Below are positions 14,974 through 22,892 of a stretch of DNA of 25,480 bases, one piece after another. Below the pieces are notes generated by a model. That model was not told the DNA's origin. It was given only the letters and a program-made list of their open reading frames with translations, and ran no database searches. The DNA is from JBDNDK01 sp046719185 (GTDB lineage: Bacteria; Armatimonadota; UBA5829). The position numbers were made by a program, and so were the translations under genes. The stretch spans positions 1 through 25,480 of the forward strand of contig JBDNDK010000015.1 in NCBI GenBank assembly GCA_046719185.1, written 5' to 3'. Each line of letters begins with the position of its first letter. Positions within the stretch are counted from its first letter, which is position 1.

Positions 14974-16299
14974 TTATTTAGCCATTGACTCAGCAATCAC
15001 TTTAGATATTGAAGTGTTGTCAATATATTTGCCCCGTATTTTATCTTCTGCAACAATATGTTTTTCAACAAATAAATTAGCATCTTTGCCTTTAGCATAG
15101 AATGGTACTAAATGATTTGTGTGTCCTCTGCTGTGCCATTGCATTCCCGGCAAGTTTCCTTTCCCATTATTCACAAGCGGATTCCAAGCAGGATTTGACC
15201 CAGGACCTGTGAGATGTCCTGTTTCGTGGTCTGCTGTGATAATAAGCAGAGTGTCTTCCCAACTGCTGTTTTTCTCAATCCATTCGCAAACAGCATCAAT
15301 AGCTTTCACAAAATCAACCTGCTCTTCTATTAATCTTACTGAATTATTTCCATGACCAGCAGCATCAATTGCTCCACCTTCTATCATTACAACAAAACCA
15401 TTCTCATTTTTGCCAAGAACATTCAAACCTGCAAGGCTCATTTCTGCTAAAGTAGGAACAGAATCAATTAATGGAGCGGTAAACGGTTCAGGATTTTCAA
15501 TATTTTTTCTGTAGAATTGAAGAGAAGCTGGAATTTTTGCTAGACCAAACAATCTTTCAGGTGTTCCACCACTAGAAAGCTTTACAAAATCTTCTCTGTT
15601 TTCTATAAATGTCCAAGGTCTGTTTCCACCTGCTTTGCCAGTAGATAGTTCTTTATATAATTTTTCATTTCCAAAAAAAGAAAAATTGGGAGTTTCAATT
15701 TTATTTGAATCATTATCATAATATGGATGTCCAGCACCAATAATAACATCTAAATCTGACTTATTGATCATTTGGTTTGCAATGATATAAAAATGACTTC
15801 TATTTTCAGCATGTGCAGCAAAACCAGCAGGTGTAGCGTGAGAAAAACCAACAGTTGTTATAACACCAGTGGATTTGTTGTATTCTTTAGCAATCTCTAA
15901 AATATTTTTGACAGGTTTTTTATCATGATCCATTCCAATAGTACCATTTATGGTTTTCACTCCACAAGCCATTGCTGTAGCAGCAGCTGCAGAGTCTGTT
16001 GCTCCAGATTTTGCTGCATCAAAATCTGTCCATATCTTGTTAGTATCATACTCTCCACCATATGGATATGTGCTCATAGCTAGTTTTACTGGAAAATCGT
16101 CATAAACCTGAGATTCAGGTGAACCAGATAAATATATTGATCCAGCATAAAAATGATTAAATCCTGCACCATCAGCAATCATAATAATATAATTTTTTCC
16201 TGCTGCACATGCAAAACTGCAAGTGAATACAATGATTAAAGCTAGCAATATTGAAGTTTTTAATACAATTTTCCTAAATGATAGAGCTTGTATGGTCAT
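14974..16299 (-). CDS. Secreted alkaline phosphatase
   Basis: 441 residues from ATG 16299, chosen because GAGG lies 6 nt upstream; two in-frame upstream ATGs (16317, 16368) lack a site. It hydrolyses phosphomonoesters to release phosphate outside the cytoplasm. It has a signal peptide (about residues 9-33, cut near ACA-AG). IMIADGAG (D43, metal), GATDSAAAATAMACGVKT (nucleophile S103 in the D-S-A triad), ITADHETGH (metal D and H) and HSRGHTNHLVPFYAKG (last metal His) follow in family order. The length matches PhoA/PhoB-type enzymes. No pho box could be assigned, so phosphate control is only expected from the family. Confidence 0.95.
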   Translation of the reverse strand: MTIQALSFRKIVLKTSILLALIIVFTCSFACAAGKNYIIMIADGAGFNHFYAGSIYLSGSPESQVYDDFPVKLAMSTYPYGGEYDTNKIWTDFDAAKSGATDSAAAATAMACGVKTINGTIGMDHDKKPVKNILEIAKEYNKSTGVITTVGFSHATPAGFAAHAENRSHFYIIANQMINKSDLDVIIGAGHPYYDNDSNKIETPNFSFFGNEKLYKELSTGKAGGNRPWTFIENREDFVKLSSGGTPERLFGLAKIPASLQFYRKNIENPEPFTAPLIDSVPTLAEMSLAGLNVLGKNENGFVVMIEGGAIDAAGHGNNSVRLIEEQVDFVKAIDAVCEWIEKNSSWEDTLLIITADHETGHLTGPGSNPAWNPLVNNGKGNLPGMQWHSRGHTNHLVPFYAKGKDANLFVEKHIVAEDKIRGKYIDNTSISKVIAESMAK

Positions 16300-16397
16300 T
16301 TTAACCTCTTTTTTCATTTTATTATTATCAGTATAACATTTATTACAGACGATACTGCTATTCAACAATAACCTTCATTTAATTGAATCATAAAAAA

Positions 16398-16426
16398 TCC
16401 CCCTGTTTTGTTATAATATAGGGGGA
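16398..16426 (-). terminator. Terminator of the large glycosidase-like gene
   Basis: Stem TCCCCCT / AGGGGGA with a 15-nt AT-rich loop, then TTTTTTAT on the minus strand; 19 nt past the stop at 16445. Confidence 0.85.
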
Positions 16427-16444
16427 AGGTTATCAAAAACTCAA

Positions 16445-19400
16445 TTAATATTTTGCTTTTATTTGTAGTTCTATATCAGCAAATGGGATATTAATAAGCT
16501 CTTTTTCTATATTTATATCTGTCCAAAGGTCTCCATTAATTGTTACTTCTTTAAATTTCTTTCCTTCTTCAGGATGTCTTAATCTAAGTACAATTTTCTC
16601 TGGTTGTTCTCTCTGTGGTAAATTTATCTTTGCAGATAAAAATCCCTTATTTACATGTGATTCTATTTTTATATCCATCATTCCAAAGAAAGTCATTGCT
16701 TTTGTGAGTTCAATTTCTTTTCCATCCTGCATCCAAGCTCTTGGCACACCCATTCCAAGTCTGAGTTCTTTGCCTTCTTCAAGGATAATCATATATCTCA
16801 TATATTGAATAAATTTGCACTCATCTGGTGTTTTATATAAAGGTCCGCCACCTTTTCCATAATCAGGCACCCATTCTGCAAAGCATACCATCTCTGGATA
16901 GTAGCTTGCCCAGAATATGTTATAAAATACTCTTATAAATTCTTTTATTTCATCTCTTCTAAGATGAGCTATCATATTTGTGCATAAGTTTGGCTGAAGA
17001 TTAAATCCTCCAAGACAGAAGAAATTATTAAGTTCATCTTCAACGCCATAACCACTTTCTTTGCTCATAAAGATTCTGTCTTCTAATTGTTGTAGCATCC
17101 AAGTAACAAATGTACTGTCTGGCTCTACCAATTCACCATCTAATAAATGAAGTGATGGATATAAACCTTCTCTAATCCAGCCTTCTTTTCTATCTACATT
17201 CACATCAGTTCTGGGTGGGATACAAGGAATATATGTGCCATCTTTTAATTTTACAACAGGGCTTGTTGCCATAGTTTCTTTCATACTGTTCAATATGTCA
17301 TTGCCATAATCAACTGCATCTTTTCTGATTCTACTTGCCTCAGGATGATTTAATTCATCAAGCAAATCTGCAACTGCCATCATTCCAACATAATAATATG
17401 CATTTGTTGCATACCAATAGAGATACTCTTCCACATCTTCCAAATCACCAGCAGGAGCCAACCCGTAAGACGCTGGTTTTGTTCCATCAGGATTTAATAT
17501 CATAGTTGCTTGTCTTTCAAAGGTAATCCAATCACAGCCTTTGATAAGTCCGGGAAGTGCATTATTTATAAATTCTCTATTTTTTGTATATTTATACTGT
17601 TCTGCAATTTTCCATAATGCCCAACCATGATGCATATTGTATCCCTGAGCTGTATATCTTTCATTTTCAACATCCGGATGAGTTGCCCAATATATGCCGT
17701 CTTGGGTTCTAAAATTGCCCGGAAGCATTTTTAAACCTTGACATTTTATATATGGTTCAAATAGTAACTGAGCCTCATAAGTTAGTCCTCTCATATTGAG
17801 AGACTGAGCAACCATTGCAGTTTCATTTATATAATTTGCATATACAACAGTAGCTGCATAATGCTCATATAATCCAGTTTCTGGATCTTTGTCAGTTGTG
17901 ATGTCCACATGCCACCTGTTTGCCTTGTATAAATCATTCAGCCAAGGTTCTGGCACATTATATGTCATACCCATAGCAATTCTATTTTCCCAATAGTCTT
18001 TTGTTTCTTCATATTTCTGACTATATGAAAAAGATTTCAATGCTTCAACTTCTTCTTTCTCTAAAAGTTCTATATATGTGATATTGAAATCAACTTTATG
18101 GCTTTCACCGGCTGCAAGATCGACTTCATATTTTATAACATCTCTAGGATCTGTTGTTTTTCTAATGGTATCATTAGGGCTTCCGGGTTTGTCTGGTACA
18201 TAATCTCTTACAATTTCCACACAGCCTTTTCCATTAGTTCCAAAATAGCCTCTTTGTGGAACAAGATCTTCTTTTCTTTCTATTCCATCAGTCGGGCCTT
18301 CAAGCAGCAGCAATCCATCATCTATGCTCATTTTCCCTGTATTTGATATCTCTATCCAAACATATGCCTTTTGTGGAGATGATGATGTGTTTGTCAGTTC
18401 AATTTGGTTGAGCATTATTTGTGTTTCATCACCTTTTCTTTTGAACTCATCATCATTTATATTGCCTTCAATAATGGTCACAAGACTGCTTTGTTTGTAT
18501 TCTATTAAGTCAGCTTTCCAATATGAATGAACTATTGGCAGGTAATTTTTTTCAAGTTCTCTTTTTTCCAATTTATGCTCTTGTGTGCTGAAACATGGTG
18601 ATTTTCCAGATGATATTACATAATCTATTGAATATACACCTTTTCTTTTCTCAACTAAATAGGGATTCCATCCTCTTCTATCAAAATCTTTACCTTTTCC
18701 TCTTATTGAATGAGCAAGAAGTGATAAATTACCATTTTCAGTTATAAAAAACTCTTGCTTTAAAAAAGGAAGACCAAGGATTATTTCTTTATTATCTTTT
18801 GCTGGTATAGCTTCCATAACTTGTTCTAGTGACTGTTCCGGCATTTTCGCTACTTTTTCAAGCACAGTTGCATCCCAAGCATCAGCTGGTTTTTCCCAAG
18901 TATCAAATGTAATTCCAGAATCTGCAAGAGTGATAAATGCATCAATATCTCTCACATAAATCGATGTTTCATTCATCAAATCATCTAAAAATACAGAAAA
19001 ACTTTCCCATCCATCATTCCTGAATACTATCATTCCTCTGTCTGAGCTTATTCTATTTGGATTGCTTGCATATAACACATCTGCAACTACAACATTATTG
19101 TCAATTTTGAAGTTGAGAATTTTTGCATTCACAGTGTCAATTTTTCCAGTATATGGAACTTTATTTTCTGCATTTGTTTTCCAATACATTTTCAGAGAAG
19201 TTTTTTTCCAAATACAAAAATTATTATAAATTTCTACTTCACTTATTTCTGCATCAGAAGAAAAAGCAATCTGAATTTTATAGGTTTGTCTGTAATCAAA
19301 ATCAGTTAATTCAACATTTGGATTTTCTTCTTTATCAAGAGGTGCAAATGTAAATTTCAATCCACCATTAATCTTACTTGCTGTTTTTTTAACAGATACA

Positions 19401-19711
19401 AATTCACCTAAATATGGGTCATCTAATCTTGACCAGCCACCTGTGCCATTATCAGGCCAGATCCTATAGAAATATTTTATATCAATATTTTCAACTGATG
19501 GAATATTGTTGCCTTTTATCACAACATGAGCAACATCTTTAGGTTGTCTCCAATCAATCTGAATAATATCACCATTAGATATTTTCACAACATCATCTGT
19601 TTTAGAATCATTTAGAATAGGACAAAATTCTAATGCCTTATTCTCTGGCTTCAATATATATGGATAACCAAATTCTGCAAGATTTACAGAGCTGTCTATA
19701 CTTGGTTTCAA
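16445..19711 (-). CDS. Large (alpha/alpha)6-barrel protein, putative cytosolic glycosidase
   Basis: 1088 residues. The start is TTG 19711: AAAGGAG ends 8 nt upstream and no ATG or GTG competes. Residues 1 to about 590 are beta-rich (sandwich or fibronectin-like, several aromatic-rich strands). About 600-960 read as a helical barrel of the six-hairpin glycosidase type: NYINETAMVAQSLNMRG, GYNMHHGWALWKIAEQY, then ASYGLAPAGDLEDVEEYLYWYATNAYYYVGM, rich in Trp/Tyr and in acidic residues fit for catalysis. A beta-sandwich end follows. There is no signal peptide, so it would act on imported material. I cannot name the GH family; similarity is to GH15/63/78/127-like folds by pattern only. It is divergent from the alcohol dehydrogenase, with its own promoter. 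Confidence 0.72.
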   Translation of the reverse strand: MKPSIDSSVNLAEFGYPYILKPENKALEFCPILNDSKTDDVVKISNGDIIQIDWRQPKDVAHVVIKGNNIPSVENIDIKYFYRIWPDNGTGGWSRLDDPYLGEFVSVKKTASKINGGLKFTFAPLDKEENPNVELTDFDYRQTYKIQIAFSSDAEISEVEIYNNFCIWKKTSLKMYWKTNAENKVPYTGKIDTVNAKILNFKIDNNVVVADVLYASNPNRISSDRGMIVFRNDGWESFSVFLDDLMNETSIYVRDIDAFITLADSGITFDTWEKPADAWDATVLEKVAKMPEQSLEQVMEAIPAKDNKEIILGLPFLKQEFFITENGNLSLLAHSIRGKGKDFDRRGWNPYLVEKRKGVYSIDYVISSGKSPCFSTQEHKLEKRELEKNYLPIVHSYWKADLIEYKQSSLVTIIEGNINDDEFKRKGDETQIMLNQIELTNTSSSPQKAYVWIEISNTGKMSIDDGLLLLEGPTDGIERKEDLVPQRGYFGTNGKGCVEIVRDYVPDKPGSPNDTIRKTTDPRDVIKYEVDLAAGESHKVDFNITYIELLEKEEVEALKSFSYSQKYEETKDYWENRIAMGMTYNVPEPWLNDLYKANRWHVDITTDKDPETGLYEHYAATVVYANYINETAMVAQSLNMRGLTYEAQLLFEPYIKCQGLKMLPGNFRTQDGIYWATHPDVENERYTAQGYNMHHGWALWKIAEQYKYTKNREFINNALPGLIKGCDWITFERQATMILNPDGTKPASYGLAPAGDLEDVEEYLYWYATNAYYYVGMMAVADLLDELNHPEASRIRKDAVDYGNDILNSMKETMATSPVVKLKDGTYIPCIPPRTDVNVDRKEGWIREGLYPSLHLLDGELVEPDSTFVTWMLQQLEDRIFMSKESGYGVEDELNNFFCLGGFNLQPNLCTNMIAHLRRDEIKEFIRVFYNIFWASYYPEMVCFAEWVPDYGKGGGPLYKTPDECKFIQYMRYMIILEEGKELRLGMGVPRAWMQDGKEIELTKAMTFFGMMDIKIESHVNKGFLSAKINLPQREQPEKIVLRLRHPEEGKKFKEVTINGDLWTDINIEKELINIPFADIELQIKAKY

Positions 19712-19749
19712 AGTGTATTCTCCTTTAGAATTTAATATTATAAAAGGTT

Positions 19750-19778
19750 ACTATAATGGAATATTGCAGTCAAGACAA
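19750..19778 (-). promoter_or_regulatory. Promoter of the large glycosidase-like gene
   Basis: On the minus strand TTGTCT (19773-19778), a 17-nt spacer and TATAGT (19750-19755); initiation near 19743 leaves about 30 nt before the TTG start. Confidence 0.5.
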
Positions 19779-19835
19779 ATGTATAATTTAATCAATACTT
19801 TTTCATATAGTATAAATTAATTGACACATATACGC

Positions 19836-19865
19836 TTGACTCAATAGATTGTATAGGTTTATTAT
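19836..19865 (+). promoter_or_regulatory. Promoter of the alcohol dehydrogenase gene
   Basis: TTGACT (19836-19841), an 18-nt spacer and TATTAT (19860-19865). A short dyad GTATA...TATAC overlaps the -10 and may be an operator. Confidence 0.5.
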
Positions 19866-19898
19866 ACCAATTGACAAAAAATGTAAAAGGATAATGAT

Positions 19899-20996
19899 AT
19901 GAAAGCTGCTGTATTAAAAGAATTCAATCAGCCACTTGAAATAGTAGATTTTCCTACTCCAAATGTTTCAGATGGTGAAGTTTTAATTAAAATGACTGCT
20001 GCAGGTATTTGTGGCTCTGATGTTCATATGTGGATGGGAGAAGATCCCAGAACACCAAAACCAATGATTTTAGGTCATGAGGGTGTTGGTGTTATTGAAA
20101 AAATTGGAGGGTCTGCTCCAAGATTAGACATATATGGAAGAGAATTAAAAGTTGGTGAGCCAGTAATATGGGATAGGGCTGTTGTTTGCGGTTCTTGCTA
20201 TAACTGTGCTGTAAAACAACTTCCTAATTTATGCAAAACAAGATGGGTGTATGGAATTCACAAAGGATGTGATAATCCTCCACATCTAAATGGTGGATAT
20301 GCTGATCATATCCTACTTACATCAAATACAAAAATAATTAGTCTTTCAGATTGGGGAGATTTTGATCCTGCTGTTTTAGTATCTGCTGGATGTTCTGGTG
20401 CTACAAGTGCTAATGCTATTGAGCTAGCAGATATCAAGATGGGTGATTCTGTATTGGTTCAAGGTGGTGGACCTTTAGGTCTTTATTTAGTTGCTTATGC
20501 AAAAGCAAGAGGTGCATCTCAAGTATTTGTGGTGGAAGGTGTGCCGGTTAGAATGGAATTAGCAAAAAGAATTGGTGCAGATCAAGTGTTTGATTTCACA
20601 AAAACAACCTTTGAAGAAAGGAAAGAAATCATATTGTCCAAAACACACGGAATGGGTGTGGATGTAGGATTTGAAGCTGTTGGAAGCCCTAAACCAATAC
20701 CAGAAGGAATTGATTTGGTAAGAAGAGGCGGAAGCTATGTTGCTGTTGGCACAGCTGTTCCAATGGGCAATATAGAAATTGATGTATATCATCAACTAGT
20801 TCTCAAACAACTCAAATTAATGGGAGCTTGGACTAATGATACTAGACACATATTAAATGCTCTTCAGATAGTAAAACAGCACTATCAAATATTCAAAGAG
20901 ATGATCACACACAGATTTCCATTAGATAAAGCAAACGAAGCTTTGATGACAATGAAAAATAAGGAAGCTATCAAAACAGCAATAGTGTTTGAATAA
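19899..20996 (+). CDS. Zinc-dependent alcohol/polyol dehydrogenase (MDR family)
   Basis: 365 residues from ATG 19899 with AAAGGA upstream. It is a medium-chain dehydrogenase that oxidises a secondary alcohol with NAD(P). Catalytic zinc: C38 (GICGSD), H60 and E61 (GHEGVG). Structural zinc: C97, C100, C103 and C112, with one more residue before the last cysteine than usual. The Rossmann motif QGGGPLGLYLV is followed by a strand ending VVE, which favours NAD over NADP. The long insertion SAPRLDIYGRELKVGEPV is shared with sorbitol/threonine-dehydrogenase relatives. Being divergent from the glycosidase-like gene, it may oxidise a sugar or polyol released there; this is inference. Substrate unknown. 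Confidence 0.88.
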   Translation: MKAAVLKEFNQPLEIVDFPTPNVSDGEVLIKMTAAGICGSDVHMWMGEDPRTPKPMILGHEGVGVIEKIGGSAPRLDIYGRELKVGEPVIWDRAVVCGSCYNCAVKQLPNLCKTRWVYGIHKGCDNPPHLNGGYADHILLTSNTKIISLSDWGDFDPAVLVSAGCSGATSANAIELADIKMGDSVLVQGGGPLGLYLVAYAKARGASQVFVVEGVPVRMELAKRIGADQVFDFTKTTFEERKEIILSKTHGMGVDVGFEAVGSPKPIPEGIDLVRRGGSYVAVGTAVPMGNIEIDVYHQLVLKQLKLMGAWTNDTRHILNALQIVKQHYQIFKEMITHRFPLDKANEALMTMKNKEAIKTAIVFE

Positions 20997-20999
20997 AAA

Positions 21000-21037
21000 G
21001 AAAAAGCCCATGTTCATTCTTGAACATAGGCTTTTTC
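21000..21037. terminator. Bidirectional terminator between convergent genes
   Basis: GAAAAAGCC-C-ATGTTCA, loop TTCT, TGAACAT-A-GGCTTTTTC: one mismatch in a long stem, with an A-run on one side and a U-run on the other, 3 nt after the dehydrogenase stop and 15 nt from the facing stop. Confidence 0.9.
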
Positions 21038-21051
21038 TAAAAAATTAGAAA

Positions 21052-21417
21052 TTAGCTTGCATTGTACCAAGCAAAAGGACTTTCTTTAATAACCATTTTT
21101 GCAGGTTCTTTTGGTGTATTTTCAACCAACACAACTTGTCCATTTTCTTCTTTTTCTATTATGTATCTAGCACTATCGCCATCACAAAGAGCAGATTTAA
21201 CAACATTCCAAGCTTCATCAAAACTGCCTTTATTTATAATAATTGGATGACTTGAGCTAAGATTTTGGAAACCAATGTTTGCTTCAGTTAAAAGTTTTTT
21301 TACTTCCACAAACACTTTTCCTCTTGATGAATCATTTTCAATTTGAACCTGTGTCTCGCCCTTACCAAATTGGGTGGAAGCACGAGCGGTCTTACTAAGT
21401 TTACCTTTTTCAGCCAC
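21052..21417 (-). CDS. Small soluble protein of unknown function
   Basis: 121 residues. The start is GTG 21417, with GGAGGG 6 nt upstream, the strongest ribosome site nearby. I do not recognise a family. The N-terminus (about 1-30) is basic and Ser/Thr/Gln-rich and probably flexible. Residues 33-75 (VFVEVKKLLTEANIGFQNLSSSHPIII) and 80-110 (AWNVVKSALCDGDSARYIIEKEENGQVVLVE) look like two alternating helix-strand units of a compact alpha/beta domain. One cysteine (about 82), no signal peptide or membrane segment. It is monocistronic with a strong promoter and a 175-nt structured leader, which suggests high and regulated expression. It converges on the alcohol dehydrogenase. Confidence 0.8.
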   Translation of the reverse strand: MAEKGKLSKTARASTQFGKGETQVQIENDSSRGKVFVEVKKLLTEANIGFQNLSSSHPIIINKGSFDEAWNVVKSALCDGDSARYIIEKEENGQVVLVENTPKEPAKMVIKESPFAWYNAS

Positions 21418-21593
21418 TTGAAACCCTCCGGCTTATATTCTAATAAAATGGCACACAACTATGGTGCTTTTGATTGTCCTCAATGGGATTGCCATCCATA
21501 AAGCCAAAATTGAATTCCACTTCCTGCAGTATTATTATTTGGCTTCATGTTCAGTCTTATGCATCAGCTACTAATGCAGAATAACTGACAGGC
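21418..21593 (-). promoter_or_regulatory. Long structured 5' leader of the 121-residue gene
   Basis: From the predicted start near 21593 to GTG 21417. Foldable parts: TCAGT...ACTGA around TGCAT...ATGCA near the 5' end, then GCCAAA...TTTGGC, then GCAC...GTGC. A 19-codon frame (21499-21440) ends 22 nt before the gene and could be a leader peptide, but it has no ribosome site. No known riboswitch class was recognised. Confidence 0.45.
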
Positions 21594-21599
21594 AATAAA

Positions 21600-21629
21600 A
21601 TTATACCATGTGTAATTCTTGTAGTGCAA
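21600..21629 (-). promoter_or_regulatory. Strong promoter of the 121-residue gene
   Basis: On the minus strand TTGCAC (21624-21629), an 18-nt spacer and a consensus TATAAT (21600-21605) preceded by TGG, making an extended -10. Confidence 0.7.
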
Positions 21630-21666
21630 CAATTTATGAAATATATCAAATTAAATTTCATTTAAA

Positions 21667-22830
21667 TTATTTCTTAATTGCAGATTTCTTATTTTCTATC
21701 GTTTTGTTATACAGATTTTCAAAGCTCATTGCCATTGAATCCATAGAAAATCTTAGAACATTTTCTTTTGCTTTAGATCCCATTTTGTTTCTAAGATTTC
21801 TATCATTTGCAAGAAGGCTAATTTTTTCAGCAAAAGCAGATGGAGAATTATCAACTAAAAACCCATCTTCACCTTCAATAATATTTTCTGGCAAACCTCC
21901 AGCATTTGCTGCAACAACAGGCAAGCCAGCACTAAGAGCCTCACAAACAGCTATCCCTTGGGTTTCAGTAACAGATGGAAATGCAAATATGTCTGATGCA
22001 CAATATATGGGTTCAAGCTGCGTTCTATTCAACATTCCTAAAAATCTTATTTTGCTATAAACACCAATTTTTTTTGCAAGAGATTGAGTTTCTTTTAATG
22101 CAGGTCCGCCACCAGCAACAACAAGAGTTATATCAAGATCTGAATCTAAGAGCATTTTAAACGCACTTATTAAGGTATTCAGATTCTTCTCTCTTGCAAC
22201 TCTGCCCACATAAAGCAAAATTAGACCATTTTCACTAACACCTAATTCACTTCTTATTTCTTGTTTTTTAGTATCATCAATAGCGTGAATTAAATCTACT
22301 CCGGTTTTTATTACTTCTATATCACTTGTTACACCAAAACTTCTCAGAACATCTATTACAGGTGTTGAAGGTACAACTACAATGTCACACTTGTTATAAT
22401 ACTTTTTCATCAAATTTTTTATTATTGATTTAGTTGTTTCTTTAGGCAAAAAAGGCACATAATGAGTATATTCTGTATACATTGTATGGTTTGTAGAAAC
22501 TAACGGTGTATTAGATTCTGAACAAAAATTTTGAGCCATTCTACCCAAAATAAAAGGTGTTTGAGTATGAACAATATCTGGCTTTATCTCATCAAAATAT
22601 TTCTTTGCTTTTTGTGAATAAGGAAAAGGAATTGGATAATCTTTACAAAGCTTTGATGTGGAATTTATTCTGCAAACATTTGGGTGTTTATCTATATAAC
22701 CATTGTTTGCCGGAGCAAATATAAATATTTCATGACCTTTTTGGGTAAGTTTTTCTCTAAGCGAGCTTACACAAACACTCACTCCATTTATAATTGGCTC
22801 ATAACTTTCAGAAAAAATAGCAATTCGCAT
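21667..22830 (-). CDS. Glycosyltransferase, GT4-type (GT-B fold)
   Basis: 387 residues from ATG 22830 (MRIAIFSESYEP, the usual family start). It transfers a sugar from a nucleotide donor to a lipid or glycan, probably at the inner face of the membrane. The N-terminal acceptor domain has YEPIINGVSVCVSSLREKL, HTQTPFILG and TNHTMYTEYTHY, as in mannosyl/diglucosyl-diacylglycerol and phosphatidylinositol mannosyltransferase relatives. The donor domain has LLYVGRVAREKNLNTLI, AGGGP and the E-x7-E motif in SVTETQGIAVCEALSAGLPVV. No Shine-Dalgarno precedes the ATG, unlike nearly all neighbours. TATAAT ends 6 nt before it, so the mRNA may be leaderless. The in-frame ATG at 22878 lies inside the preceding terminator and is rejected. 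Confidence 0.9.
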   Translation of the reverse strand: MRIAIFSESYEPIINGVSVCVSSLREKLTQKGHEIFIFAPANNGYIDKHPNVCRINSTSKLCKDYPIPFPYSQKAKKYFDEIKPDIVHTQTPFILGRMAQNFCSESNTPLVSTNHTMYTEYTHYVPFLPKETTKSIIKNLMKKYYNKCDIVVVPSTPVIDVLRSFGVTSDIEVIKTGVDLIHAIDDTKKQEIRSELGVSENGLILLYVGRVAREKNLNTLISAFKMLLDSDLDITLVVAGGGPALKETQSLAKKIGVYSKIRFLGMLNRTQLEPIYCASDIFAFPSVTETQGIAVCEALSAGLPVVAANAGGLPENIIEGEDGFLVDNSPSAFAEKISLLANDRNLRNKMGSKAKENVLRFSMDSMAMSFENLYNKTIENKKSAIKK

Positions 22831-22848
22831 AAGATAATTATAAAACAA

Positions 22849-22876
22849 GAATGGACTGTAAAGATACAGCCCATTC
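22849..22876 (-). terminator. Terminator of the queA-HTH transcript
   Basis: Stem GAATGGGCTGTA / TACAGTCCATTC (12 positions, one G-U) with loop TCTT, then TTGTTTT on the minus strand; 16 nt past the HTH-gene stop. Confidence 0.85.
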
Positions 22877-22892
22877 ATTAGACAATGTTAAA

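Noticed and set aside
21541..21596. Degenerate copy of the GTCATTCT...TAGTAGC repeat in the leader of the 121-residue gene
   Set aside because: Similarity is patchy and needs several gaps; the segment is better explained as leader hairpins.
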